From the NCBI GenBank assembly GCA_910587935.1, contig CAJUNP010000011.1:1-44268 (forward strand): a stretch of DNA of 44,268 bases, read 5' to 3'. The translations under genes were made by a program, and so were the position numbers. Every line of letters begins with the position of its first letter. Position 1 is the first letter of the stretch. The notes below the pieces were generated by a model, which was given only the letters and a program-made list of their open reading frames with translations, ran no database searches and had not been told where the DNA came from. This DNA is from an uncultured Lachnospiraceae bacterium (GTDB lineage: Bacteria > Bacillota > Clostridia > Lachnospirales > Lachnospiraceae). Shown one piece after another: positions 7,130 through 13,237 of this stretch.

Positions 7130-7383
7130 GCATGGTGAAAAATACGCTTGGAGATTTGAACAATCATCTGTTCGCTCAGTTGGAAAAGCTCGGAGATGAT
7201 GATTTGAAAGGTGATGAACTGGAGGCAGAGATAAGGCGATCCGAAGCAATGGCAAAAGTCGGAGAACAGATTATCAAGACCGGCGAACTCCAGCTGAAGG
7301 CTATGCAGCATATGGATGAATACGGTTATGAGAGAAAGAAAGCCGTACCGGAAATGCTGGAAGTTCGGGGGGGGGGTATCTGA
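7126..7383 (+). CDS. Phage-type small helical protein paired with an HNH gene
   Basis: ATG 7126 overlaps the previous TGA. The 85-residue product (MSMVKNTLGDLNNHLFAQLE..., with DDLKGDELEAEIRRSEAM) matches a family I recall from Clostridia phages and elements, usually directly upstream of an HNH gene as here. Its function is unknown. The last codons run through a tract of ten G (7367-7376), so gain or loss of one G would change the tail. Confidence 0.8.
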   Translation: MSMVKNTLGDLNNHLFAQLEKLGDDDLKGDELEAEIRRSEAMAKVGEQIIKTGELQLKAMQHMDEYGYERKKAVPEMLEVRGGGI

Positions 7384-7386
7384 CAG

Positions 7387-8193
7387 ATGTGGAAATGGCC
7401 AGCGGAAGTAGTTGACTGGATGCGTGAAAACACGCCAGGTCGGACCACGAAGGAATTGACGATCCTTATTAACCAGCAGGGATTTGATAAGAAGTATGGC
7501 ATGGTATTCACAGAGAGTATCATCAAGGGGGCAAAGAGCCGATTTGGTTTTAAGAGTGGTACGCCTACTGGAAATCCGAAAGGATATTCTTCAAAATATC
7601 CGGATGGAATGGCTGAGTATGTTGAAAGTATTGCCAAAGGTAAAAGCACCGCAGAATTGGTGGAGGCGGTAAACCGGAAGTATGGGGCTGGAACAATCGG
7701 CATCCGGCAGATGAAAGCCTATAAGAGAAATCATGGTATCAATACTGGTCTTACAGGACAGTTTGAGCCGGGGCATATACCAGCCAATAAGGGAAAGAAA
7801 ATGAGTCCAGAGCAGTATGAGAAATGCAAGGCTACGATGTTCAGAAAGGGGAATGTTCCTGCAAACCATATGGAAGTCGGAGAGTATACACATACGACAG
7901 ACGGTTATCTTGTCCGGAAAGTAAAAGAGGATGGAATACAAAGGGAGAGATTTGAGTTCGTCCACCGGAAAGTATGGGAGGAACACAACGGTCCAATCCC
8001 GGAAGGGAAGATGGTTAGCTTCCTGGATGGAGATAAAGATAATTGTAAGATTGAGAACCTTGTACTGCTGGATAACAGCGAGAATTTAGAAATGAATAGA
8101 AGCAATCTGAGGTTTTCGCACGCAGAGTTGACAGAAGCCGGTGTAAATATCGCAAAAATAAAAGTTGCTGCCAGAAGAAGAAAGAGGAACTGA
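7387..8193 (+). CDS. HNH endonuclease, homing/phage type
   Basis: This is 268 residues from ATG 7387. The N-terminal half has two helical repeats with KELT and AELVEAVN segments, typical DNA-binding modules of these proteins. The motif GHIPANKGKKM (about residue 131) and MFRKGNVPANHMEVG are hallmarks of phage HNH endonucleases. The HNH core is about 190-240, with FVHRKVWEEHNGPIPEGKMV and DNCKIENLVLL. It probably cuts DNA at a specific site. It has no classical ribosome site, only the G10 tract upstream. Confidence 0.9.
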   Translation: MWKWPAEVVDWMRENTPGRTTKELTILINQQGFDKKYGMVFTESIIKGAKSRFGFKSGTPTGNPKGYSSKYPDGMAEYVESIAKGKSTAELVEAVNRKYGAGTIGIRQMKAYKRNHGINTGLTGQFEPGHIPANKGKKMSPEQYEKCKATMFRKGNVPANHMEVGEYTHTTDGYLVRKVKEDGIQRERFEFVHRKVWEEHNGPIPEGKMVSFLDGDKDNCKIENLVLLDNSENLEMNRSNLRFSHAELTEAGVNIAKIKVAARRRKRN

Positions 8194-8219
8194 GCAGCAC
8201 ATGGAATGAGGTGAGAATA

Positions 8220-8504
8220 GTGAAGAAGACAGTGATGCGCATTGACGAATTTGAAGGACAGTGCGGTTACTCATACAAGCACGAACCGTTCTGCAATGGA
8301 GGTCATAACTGCCGGCATCCGGAAGCAGCAAAGGAAAATGTGAATGGAGAGGAAGTCGGCTACTGCTACGCATTTTCATGTCCGCTGGCTCCATGTGCAG
8401 ACGAGAAGGATTTCAAGGATGCCTGCGAGGACCCGGAGCAGTACGAGGAAGATATGTATGTGGTTTTGTATGATGATGAAAACAAGGAGGAGAAAACAGA
8501 GTGA
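8220..8504 (+). CDS. Small Cys-rich protein, 94 residues
   Basis: GTG 8220 is favoured because GAGGTGA ends about 5 bases before it; GTG 8211 lies inside that site. The protein carries eight or so Cys and His residues in two groups (CGYSYKHEPFCNGGHNCRHPE, and CYAFSCPLAPCAD), indicating zinc binding. The C-terminus is acidic. No family name is certain. Its stop overlaps the GTG of the next HTH gene, a sign of coupling. Confidence 0.65.
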   Translation: MKKTVMRIDEFEGQCGYSYKHEPFCNGGHNCRHPEAAKENVNGEEVGYCYAFSCPLAPCADEKDFKDACEDPEQYEEDMYVVLYDDENKEEKTE

Positions 8505-8914
8505 AAGAAAAAGCATCAGAGATTGTATTGAAGTGCCTGGAGGAAAAGAAAATGTCGCAGCGGCAACTGGCAACGAGGATGGGAGAAGATGTCAGAGGAC
8601 TCAACCAGCAGCTTCACCGCCAGAGCGATATGAAAGTGAAAAGATTTGCGGATGTCCTGGAACACGCCGGATACCGTCTGGAAGTAGTGGAGAATGGTGG
8701 CATCCAGCGAGTGTGCCAGGAGTTTGCAAATCAGATTATTGAGACGAGACAGCCTATCGGATATTTCTATACGTTTGCAGCCGGCATCTATACCGGCATT
8801 GATAATGGAACCGGGGATGCCTGGACCGAAGATTTCAATTCTTGCGAGGAGTGCATGAAGTGGCTGAAGCATGAACCGGCAACGGATGCTAGCGGCAATC
8901 TGCACGAGGTATAG
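8501..8914 (+). CDS. XRE-like HTH protein with C-terminal domain
   Basis: The start is GTG 8501, overlapping the previous TGA. Residues about 1-60 form an XRE-type helix-turn-helix (SEIVLKCLEEKKMSQRQLAT followed by RGLNQQLHRQ and VKRFADVLEHAG). The remaining 75 residues are a separate small domain containing YTFAAGIYTGID. It could repress the element's own promoters, since promoter copy 4 follows it directly. Only the HTH is supported by sequence. Its target is inferred. Confidence 0.75.
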   Translation: MKEKASEIVLKCLEEKKMSQRQLATRMGEDVRGLNQQLHRQSDMKVKRFADVLEHAGYRLEVVENGGIQRVCQEFANQIIETRQPIGYFYTFAAGIYTGIDNGTGDAWTEDFNSCEECMKWLKHEPATDASGNLHEV

Positions 8915-8919
8915 TCTGC

Positions 8920-9019
8920 TCGAATATTCCAAAAAAATCTCGAAAAAATTCAGTTTTTTTATTGACAATGGAGGAGCCAGTGCTACGATACGTCTACGAT
9001 AAAAAACTCGAATTTTCCA
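8920..9019 (+). promoter_or_regulatory. Element promoter copy 4 with two GGAA/TTCC boxes
   Basis: TTGACA at 8962-8967 and TACGAT at 8984-8989 are 16 bp apart. TCGAATATTCCA (8920-8931) lies upstream, and TCGAATTTTCCA (9008-9019) overlaps the mRNA leader. TACGATACG is repeated in part at about 8984-9001 (CTACGATA twice). Placement on both sides fits looping or roadblock control. It transcribes 9035 onward. Confidence 0.7.
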
Positions 9020-9034
9020 AATGGAGGTAGAGCA

Positions 9035-9613
9035 ATGAAAGCACATAGTACCCAGGAAGCATGGAACATTGCAAATGAAATTTTCCCGACTGATTATGAA
9101 AAGGACGAGGAAAGCAGCCAGAGAGCAGGCTACCCGATTTACCGCAGCACCGCAGAAGGTCGGTATTACGATTACATCTGCGATCTGAATAACCGCCTGG
9201 AAGTAAATCTTGCGGACGGCAACAGAAGCATCAACATCTGGATTGAGTCCAGCAGTGATGAAAGCACCAGTGAAGGAGTAGAGGCAATGCACGCTGCAAA
9301 GGAACTTGGCAAAAGCATCAGCCCGCTGTTTGATCCGGAGATTTATACGGAAGTCACCTTAGTTGTTGATGGAAGCAAGTGGAACCCGAATGAAACTGAG
9401 AAAAAGGTTTACGAGGGATTGAAAAGAGATGAAAGCTGGCTGGCAAGTGATTTGGTTGCGAGTTATTGCGATAACAACGGCATCAGATGGGGCGTTATTA
9501 AGGGGCTTCACATCCAGCATTATGAGCATGGAAAGGATGGAGAAAACGGAGGTCACTTCGTTGTGACCGCATACGTTGGGAAAAGAACTGATGAAGGGAA
9601 GGTGAAAGCGTAA
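9035..9613 (+). CDS. Unknown element protein, 192 residues
   Basis: ATG 9035 follows AATGGAGGTAGAGCA. It is the first gene after promoter copy 4. The product opens with MKAHSTQEAWNIANEIFPTD and has an acidic central region (ESSSDESTSEG). A second part (about 110-190) contains SDLVASYCDNNGIRWGVIKG. I see no catalytic or membrane signature. Its TAA stop overlaps the next ATG (TAATG), indicating coupling. Family unknown. Confidence 0.75.
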   Translation: MKAHSTQEAWNIANEIFPTDYEKDEESSQRAGYPIYRSTAEGRYYDYICDLNNRLEVNLADGNRSINIWIESSSDESTSEGVEAMHAAKELGKSISPLFDPEIYTEVTLVVDGSKWNPNETEKKVYEGLKRDESWLASDLVASYCDNNGIRWGVIKGLHIQHYEHGKDGENGGHFVVTAYVGKRTDEGKVKA

Positions 9614-9786
9614 TGTTTGAATACGATTATGACGGTGATATGAAGTATTACCAGGATCAGCTGGCGGCGAAAGGCATCACAAAAGATATGCTCAATATGG
9701 ATAATTACGCCGGGCTGACCGCCAGGGAGTTGCAGAGCATTGTTGACAGCGTACAGCTGGTTAAAAAGGAGGAAAAGGTATGTTAG
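9613..9786 (+). CDS. 57-residue acidic protein
   Basis: ATG 9613 overlaps the preceding TAA, and the frame ends with TAG at 9784-9786 inside the start of the next gene. The product (MFEYDYDGDMKYYQDQLAAK...) is acidic with two predicted helices, one reading GLTARELQSIVDSVQLVKK. No family is recognised. The start and stop overlaps with both neighbours are the best evidence that it is a gene. Confidence 0.65.
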   Translation: MFEYDYDGDMKYYQDQLAAKGITKDMLNMDNYAGLTARELQSIVDSVQLVKKEEKVC

Positions 9787-10340
9787 GAAAAGGAATGACA
9801 GTGAGCGAGGCGGCTCATAGATGGGTGCAGGAGTTCAACAGATTTCCGCAGGATATGATTTCAAAGCTGATGTCGATTGACATTGACGGATGGCATGAGG
9901 TAACTAAGCCGTCTGCCGGGCGGAGAGTGTATGTATTCAATATGCCCGATGGCTGCGAGGACTATGAAAATACTGGTGAGATTGAGAATTTCCTGGCAGA
10001 AGCAGATGTGTACCTTATCAATCTTGATGATGGCAACACTGTTGAGGTCGGGGAGAGCGATTTCGAGTTGGAAGAAGACAGTTACCTGCCGATGTGGGGA
10101 ACGATGTGGCAGTTTGGAGACAGTGCCGATGATTACTGGCTGGAAGAAATGGGTGGCATCCAGGTGATGTCAGAGTGTGGCTTCCGTATCTATGAGAGCG
10201 ATGAATGGGGTTATTTCTTCGGGATTGACGGAGCCGGATATGATTTCTACGAAGCACACTGGATACCGCTGTACCGGAAACGTGGATTGCAGTGGCATGA
10301 TCCGGAAACTGAAAAGAAGGAGGAGGATGCAGATGCGTAA
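9780..10340 (+). CDS. Very acidic element protein, 186 residues
   Basis: ATG 9780 follows AAGGAGGAAAAGGT. The product begins MLGKGMTVSEAAHRWVQEFN, a helical segment I associate with proteins common in Firmicutes integrative elements. The rest is rich in Asp, Glu, Trp and Tyr. The high acidity and aromatic content might suit a DNA-mimic or inhibitor role, but that is speculation. There is no signal or membrane segment. It overlaps the 10333 gene at its end. Confidence 0.8.
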   Translation: MLGKGMTVSEAAHRWVQEFNRFPQDMISKLMSIDIDGWHEVTKPSAGRRVYVFNMPDGCEDYENTGEIENFLAEADVYLINLDDGNTVEVGESDFELEEDSYLPMWGTMWQFGDSADDYWLEEMGGIQVMSECGFRIYESDEWGYFFGIDGAGYDFYEAHWIPLYRKRGLQWHDPETEKKEEDADA

Positions 10341-10539
10341 GATTTATCGGAAGCTGACAAAAGAGCAGAAGGAGGCAGGAGTTATCTTTTCTTCCTGCCT
10401 TAGTCCAACCAGATATGAGACCGGCACAGTCCATGAAGTGAAGGCTGATGATCCGGACAGAGAGAATAAGATACGCAATCTGAAGGATGATAAGTTCTTC
10501 AATGGCTCTCAGTACAAGTACAACATTATCCGGACGTAA
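10333..10539 (+). CDS. 68-residue basic protein
   Basis: ATG 10333 follows AAGGAGGAGGATGCAG and overlaps the end of the previous gene by 8 bases. The product begins MRKIYRKLTKEQKEAGVIFS and carries SSCLSPTRYETGTVHEV near residues 20-40. It is short and mostly charged. No family is recognised. It ends directly before promoter copy 5, so it is the last gene of the copy-4 block. Confidence 0.7.
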   Translation: MRKIYRKLTKEQKEAGVIFSSCLSPTRYETGTVHEVKADDPDRENKIRNLKDDKFFNGSQYKYNIIRT

Positions 10540-10549
10540 TTTTTTCAGT

Positions 10550-10599
10550 ATTTCTATTGACATTGGCGGCGGAGGTGCTATCGTTCGCCGCACGATAAA
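10550..10599 (+). promoter_or_regulatory. Element promoter copy 5
   Basis: TTGACA at 10557-10562 and TATCGT at 10579-10584 are 16 bp apart. The block GGAGGTGCTATCGTTCGCCG and the following ACGATA match copy 3 almost exactly, including the inverted repeat at the -10 box (10579-10597). It precedes the gene at 10621, which has a strong AGGAGGTGACAAG ribosome site. Confidence 0.75.
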
Positions 10600-10620
10600 C
10601 AAATGTTAGGAGGTGACAAG

Positions 10621-10776
10621 ATGGAGGAAATATTGACTGTTTTGCTGGAGTGCGGCAGCCTGGACCTCGGAATATTGAATGATGTCGGGTATGACCTCGG
10701 AGAAATTGTAGAGGAGTTGCAGGATCAAGGCATAAAGCCGACACTGAACGTCATTACTGGAGAAATTTTTTTTTGA
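10621..10776 (+). CDS. 51-residue protein, possibly the first half of a frameshifted gene
   Basis: ATG 10621 follows a strong AGGAGGTGACAAG. The frame encodes MEEILTVLLECGSLDLGILN and continues to VITGEIFF before TGA at 10774-10776. It ends inside nine T (10766-10774). The -1 frame continues smoothly into the next reading frame, which has no ribosome site. The two may be one gene, joined by programmed -1 slippage or split by a one-base indel. Function unknown. Confidence 0.65.
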   Translation: MEEILTVLLECGSLDLGILNDVGYDLGEIVEELQDQGIKPTLNVITGEIFF

Positions 10777-11054
10777 AAGGACAGCGTGAGTTGGTTGAAG
10801 CCGTTGAAGATGCTATCGAGGAGAGAAAGGACCAGCAGGCTGATACTGATGACACTGAGGAAGGCGAAGCTGAGTATGACCGGCTCCAGGAGGAGATTGA
10901 TGAACTGGAAAGTCTCAATCCAGAGGAGGACATGGACTGGTTCTGTAACTGCCTGGATACATCGTGCTGGTTCAGCAACAATGAGGAAATCTACCGAAAG
11001 TACATTCCGGAAGCAATCAGCAACATTGAAGACAATATGGGATTTGAGTTTTAG
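10773..11054 (+). CDS. Acidic protein, probably the continuation of the 10621 gene
   Basis: The first usable codon is TTG 10773, inside the T9 tract, with no Shine-Dalgarno sequence. The product of up to 93 residues (KGQRELVEAVEDAIEERKDQ...) is a strongly acidic helix, then a CNCLDTSC segment, then FSNNEEIYRKYIPEAI. Joined to the upstream frame it would give a protein of about 145 residues. It sits directly before the MazF-like gene, so it might act as its missing partner; this is only positional. Confidence 0.55.
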   Translation: MKGQRELVEAVEDAIEERKDQQADTDDTEEGEAEYDRLQEEIDELESLNPEEDMDWFCNCLDTSCWFSNNEEIYRKYIPEAISNIEDNMGFEF

Positions 11055-11068
11055 GAGGCGATAAGAGA

Positions 11069-11677
11069 ATGAGTGAGCAGATGTACCATAGAGGTCAGAT
11101 TTATTATGTGTATCCGAGAGGATATGATTACACCGGGAGCGAACAGGGCGGAGGCAGACCGGCAATCATTGTAAGCAATGATGTCGGGAATGAGTATTCC
11201 AGCGTGGTTGAAGTGGTGTTCCTTACAACAAGAGAGAAGAAACCGTTGCCTACCCATGTGAAGATTATTTCCTCCAGGCAGCCTTCCATCGCATTGTGCG
11301 AACAGATAGAGACCGTTGACAAGAGGAGGATCGGGAACTACATAAACGAAATTTCCCAGGCAGAGCTGAAGGGGATTGAGAAGGCAATTCTGATAAGCCT
11401 GGATATTGCAACGAACATCAGAGGAAGTAAAGCGTTGGAAGCCTGGAGAAAGATGATGGAGACCTTCGAGGAGGAAAACGCTCTGGAGGAAGCAACAATT
11501 TCATCAAGTGAAGATGGAAAAGATGCTGAAAAAGGCATGGAGACAGCCGATTTGCCGGAAGATAAGCCGGCTTTTGGAGATGTTACGCAGAACCCGGATT
11601 ATATCCGGATTGCAACTGAGCGTGATGTCTATAAAGAGATGTATATGAATTTGCTGCAAATGAAAGCAACGATGTAA
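11069..11677 (+). CDS. MazF/PemK-family toxin-like protein with C-terminal extension
   Basis: ATG 11069 follows TAGGAGGCGATAAGAGA. Residues 1-115 carry the MazF/PemK pattern: YHRGQIYYVYP, GGRPAIIVSND, VVFLTTREKKPLPTHVKI, and CEQIETVDKRRIGNYI. The family comprises endoribonuclease toxins. Residues about 120-202 form an extra acidic, low-complexity and helical tail not found in plain MazF (about 110 residues). No MazE-like antitoxin gene is visible. It might be a regulator-type variant. It lies just upstream of the DGR-like target gene. Confidence 0.85.
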   Translation: MSEQMYHRGQIYYVYPRGYDYTGSEQGGGRPAIIVSNDVGNEYSSVVEVVFLTTREKKPLPTHVKIISSRQPSIALCEQIETVDKRRIGNYINEISQAELKGIEKAILISLDIATNIRGSKALEAWRKMMETFEEENALEEATISSSEDGKDAEKGMETADLPEDKPAFGDVTQNPDYIRIATERDVYKEMYMNLLQMKATM

Positions 11678-11691
11678 AGGAGGAAAAGAGC

Positions 11692-12747
11692 ATGAGAGTA
11701 AAATGCGGAATGAAGTGCAGAGCAAATGAAAATGGGTATTGCAAGAGATCGGAAATTGACATCATGGCATACGGAAAGTGCGGAGATTACAGAGCGGAGC
11801 CAGAGTTCGATGCCTTCCGGGAGGACAATGTTGTGATTTTTGACAAGGCAGGGTTGCCGTCTATCATGGTGAAGTTCACCAGGAACCCGGACAAGCCGGT
11901 GCATCCGATGTTTGTGATCGGCGGAAAGACTTATGATGAAGTGTATATCTCGAAGTACCCGAATGTCATCATCAATGGCAAGGCGTACAGTCTTCCGTTG
12001 CAGGAGCCGTCAGTGAACGTCACTCTGGAAGATGCTGAAAAAGCCTGCTTCAGCAAGGGAGAAGGGTGGCATCTGATGACCGCAATGGAGAGAGGCTACA
12101 TCGCCAACCTCTGCCATGATACTGGCATATTCCCTCATGGGAATACGGACGGAGGAGTATACCATGCAGACCCGAAGGAGAAAGGCGTTACGTTCAATGG
12201 ACGTGGCAAGACACTCACCGGCTCCGGACCGGAGACATGGACCCACGACCATACAGTATTTGGCATCCATGACCTTTGCGGCAACGTCTGGGAATGGTTC
12301 AGAGGACTCCGGCTCATGGACGGTGTTCTCCAGGTAGCAGAGAATAATGATGCTGCCATGAACATTGATTTGTCAGAACGTAGCCAGAACTGGAAGCCGG
12401 TGATGTGCGAAGAAAAGCCAATCAGGCTTGACTGTACCGAAGGAGAAGTTACCTTCACCACCTGTGAAGAAATTGATGCCGACTATGACGGATGCAAGTG
12501 GGGAGATGTCAATTTTGATTGTGTGCAAACGCAGGAGCTAAAAGAGTTGGGATTGTTCCCTGGGGAGCCGGAAGCATACTTCTATGCAGATACAAACGGA
12601 GAGCGTTTGCCGCTTTGTGGGGGCGACTGGCACCATGGCGCCAATGCCGGCGTGTTCCACGTGAATTTGGGCAACCCTCGCTCGAACTCGTACAGCTACC
12701 TCGGCTTCCGCTCCGCTTATTACCGGAAACTGGAAACTGAGGACTGA
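11692..12747 (+). CDS. C-type-lectin/FGE-fold protein, candidate DGR target
   Basis: ATG 11692 follows AAAGGAGGAAAAGAGC; the product is 351 residues. Residues 5-30 have four Cys (C5, C9, C17, C30). The core carries the FGE-sulfatase/CLec marks HDLCGNVWEW and GLRLMDG. Residues 304-345 (GERLPLCGGDWHHGANAG, VNLGNPRSNS, LGFRSAY) match the variable region of DGR target proteins. Codons for D312, H314, H315, H323, G327, Y334, S335 and Y336 are GAC, CAC, CAT, CAC, GGC, TAC, AGC and TAC, all reachable from AAY by A changes only. A hairpin follows the stop. No reverse transcriptase is in the window. Ligand-binding diversity is inferred. Confidence 0.85.
   Translation: MRVKCGMKCRANENGYCKRSEIDIMAYGKCGDYRAEPEFDAFREDNVVIFDKAGLPSIMVKFTRNPDKPVHPMFVIGGKTYDEVYISKYPNVIINGKAYSLPLQEPSVNVTLEDAEKACFSKGEGWHLMTAMERGYIANLCHDTGIFPHGNTDGGVYHADPKEKGVTFNGRGKTLTGSGPETWTHDHTVFGIHDLCGNVWEWFRGLRLMDGVLQVAENNDAAMNIDLSERSQNWKPVMCEEKPIRLDCTEGEVTFTTCEEIDADYDGCKWGDVNFDCVQTQELKELGLFPGEPEAYFYADTNGERLPLCGGDWHHGANAGVFHVNLGNPRSNSYSYLGFRSAYYRKLETED
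12613..12726 (+). other. Putative DGR variable region (VR)
   Basis: This is the 3' part of the target gene, with a GC-rich run ending in CTCGGCTTCCGCTCCGCTTA that contains almost no A, like the initiation-of-mutagenic-homing sequence of a DGR. The N residues kept are N318, N325, N328 and N332. The template repeat would be nearly identical but with AAC or AAT at the eight substituted codons. No such copy is in this window. Confidence 0.65.
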
Positions 12748-12756
12748 TAACTGTGA

Positions 12757-12774
12757 GGCGGCTGTTAAGCCGCC
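12757..12774 (+). other. Hairpin after the DGR-like gene (homing cruciform candidate)
   Basis: GGCGGCT (12757-12763) and AGCCGCC (12768-12774) form a perfect 7-bp stem with loop GTTA. It lies 9 bases after the stop codon. It is followed by ATGAAAGGAG rather than a T-run, so it is not a standard terminator. The size and place match the short GC-rich stem with tetraloop downstream of VR in known DGRs. Confidence 0.7.
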
Positions 12775-12789
12775 ATGAAAGGAGATTGC

Positions 12790-13224
12790 ATGAATAAAGT
12801 TATACTGATGGGAAGGCTGACAAGAGACCCGGAAATAAGGTATGCACAGAATGAGAACGGAACGGCGGTTGCCAGGTACTCCCTGGCGGTGGATCGCCGG
12901 TTCAAGAGAGACGGAGAGCAAGATGCAGACTTCATCGGATGCGTTGTATTTGGGAAAGGTGCTGAATTTGCTGAGAAGTACCTTGCCAAAGGAACTAAGA
13001 TTGTTGTTACCGGGCGTATTCAGACCGGCAGCTATACCAATAAGGACGGTCAGAGAGTGTATACCACCGATGTTGTTGTAGAGGAGCAGGAGTTCGCCGA
13101 AAGCAAGGCGGCAAGTCAAGGCAATGGAGGCGGTTATCAGAACACCGGAAGCAATAATTCCACATCGGGAGACGGTTTTATGAATATTCCGGACGGAATT
13201 GATGAAGAATTGCTGTTCAATTAG
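12790..13224 (+). CDS. ssb: Single-stranded DNA-binding protein
   Basis: ATG 12790 follows AAAGGAGATTGC and encodes 144 residues. The OB fold at residues 1-105 carries NKVILMGRLTRDPEIRYAQN, the VARYSLAVDRRF strand and GTKIVVTGRIQTGSYTN. A Gly/Asn/Ser-rich linker (about 112-132) and acidic tip DGIDEELLFN complete the bacterial SSB plan. This is a typical plasmid/phage/ICE-encoded paralogue. It binds ssDNA during element replication or transfer, and the tip recruits partner proteins. It directly follows the DGR hairpin. Confidence 0.95.
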   Translation: MNKVILMGRLTRDPEIRYAQNENGTAVARYSLAVDRRFKRDGEQDADFIGCVVFGKGAEFAEKYLAKGTKIVVTGRIQTGSYTNKDGQRVYTTDVVVEEQEFAESKAASQGNGGGYQNTGSNNSTSGDGFMNIPDGIDEELLFN

Positions 13225-13237
13225 GAGGTGCTATTTC

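Noticed and set aside
6191..7255. Long open frame on the minus strand (354 codons)
   Set aside because: It is antisense to two well-supported + strand genes with ribosome sites, and its product resembles no known protein.
414..8914. Homology between the 414 protein and the HTH protein at 8501 (shared IYTGID)
   Set aside because: Only six residues match; the surrounding sequence does not, so it is probably chance.
11692..12747. True formylglycine-generating enzyme
   Set aside because: The C-terminus has the variable-region form, the context is a mobile element, and no sulfatase gene is near; only the fold is shared.
12757..12774. Intrinsic terminator after the DGR-like gene
   Set aside because: The stem is followed by ATGAAAGGAG, not T residues, and the SSB gene starts at once, so a terminator is less likely than a homing hairpin.
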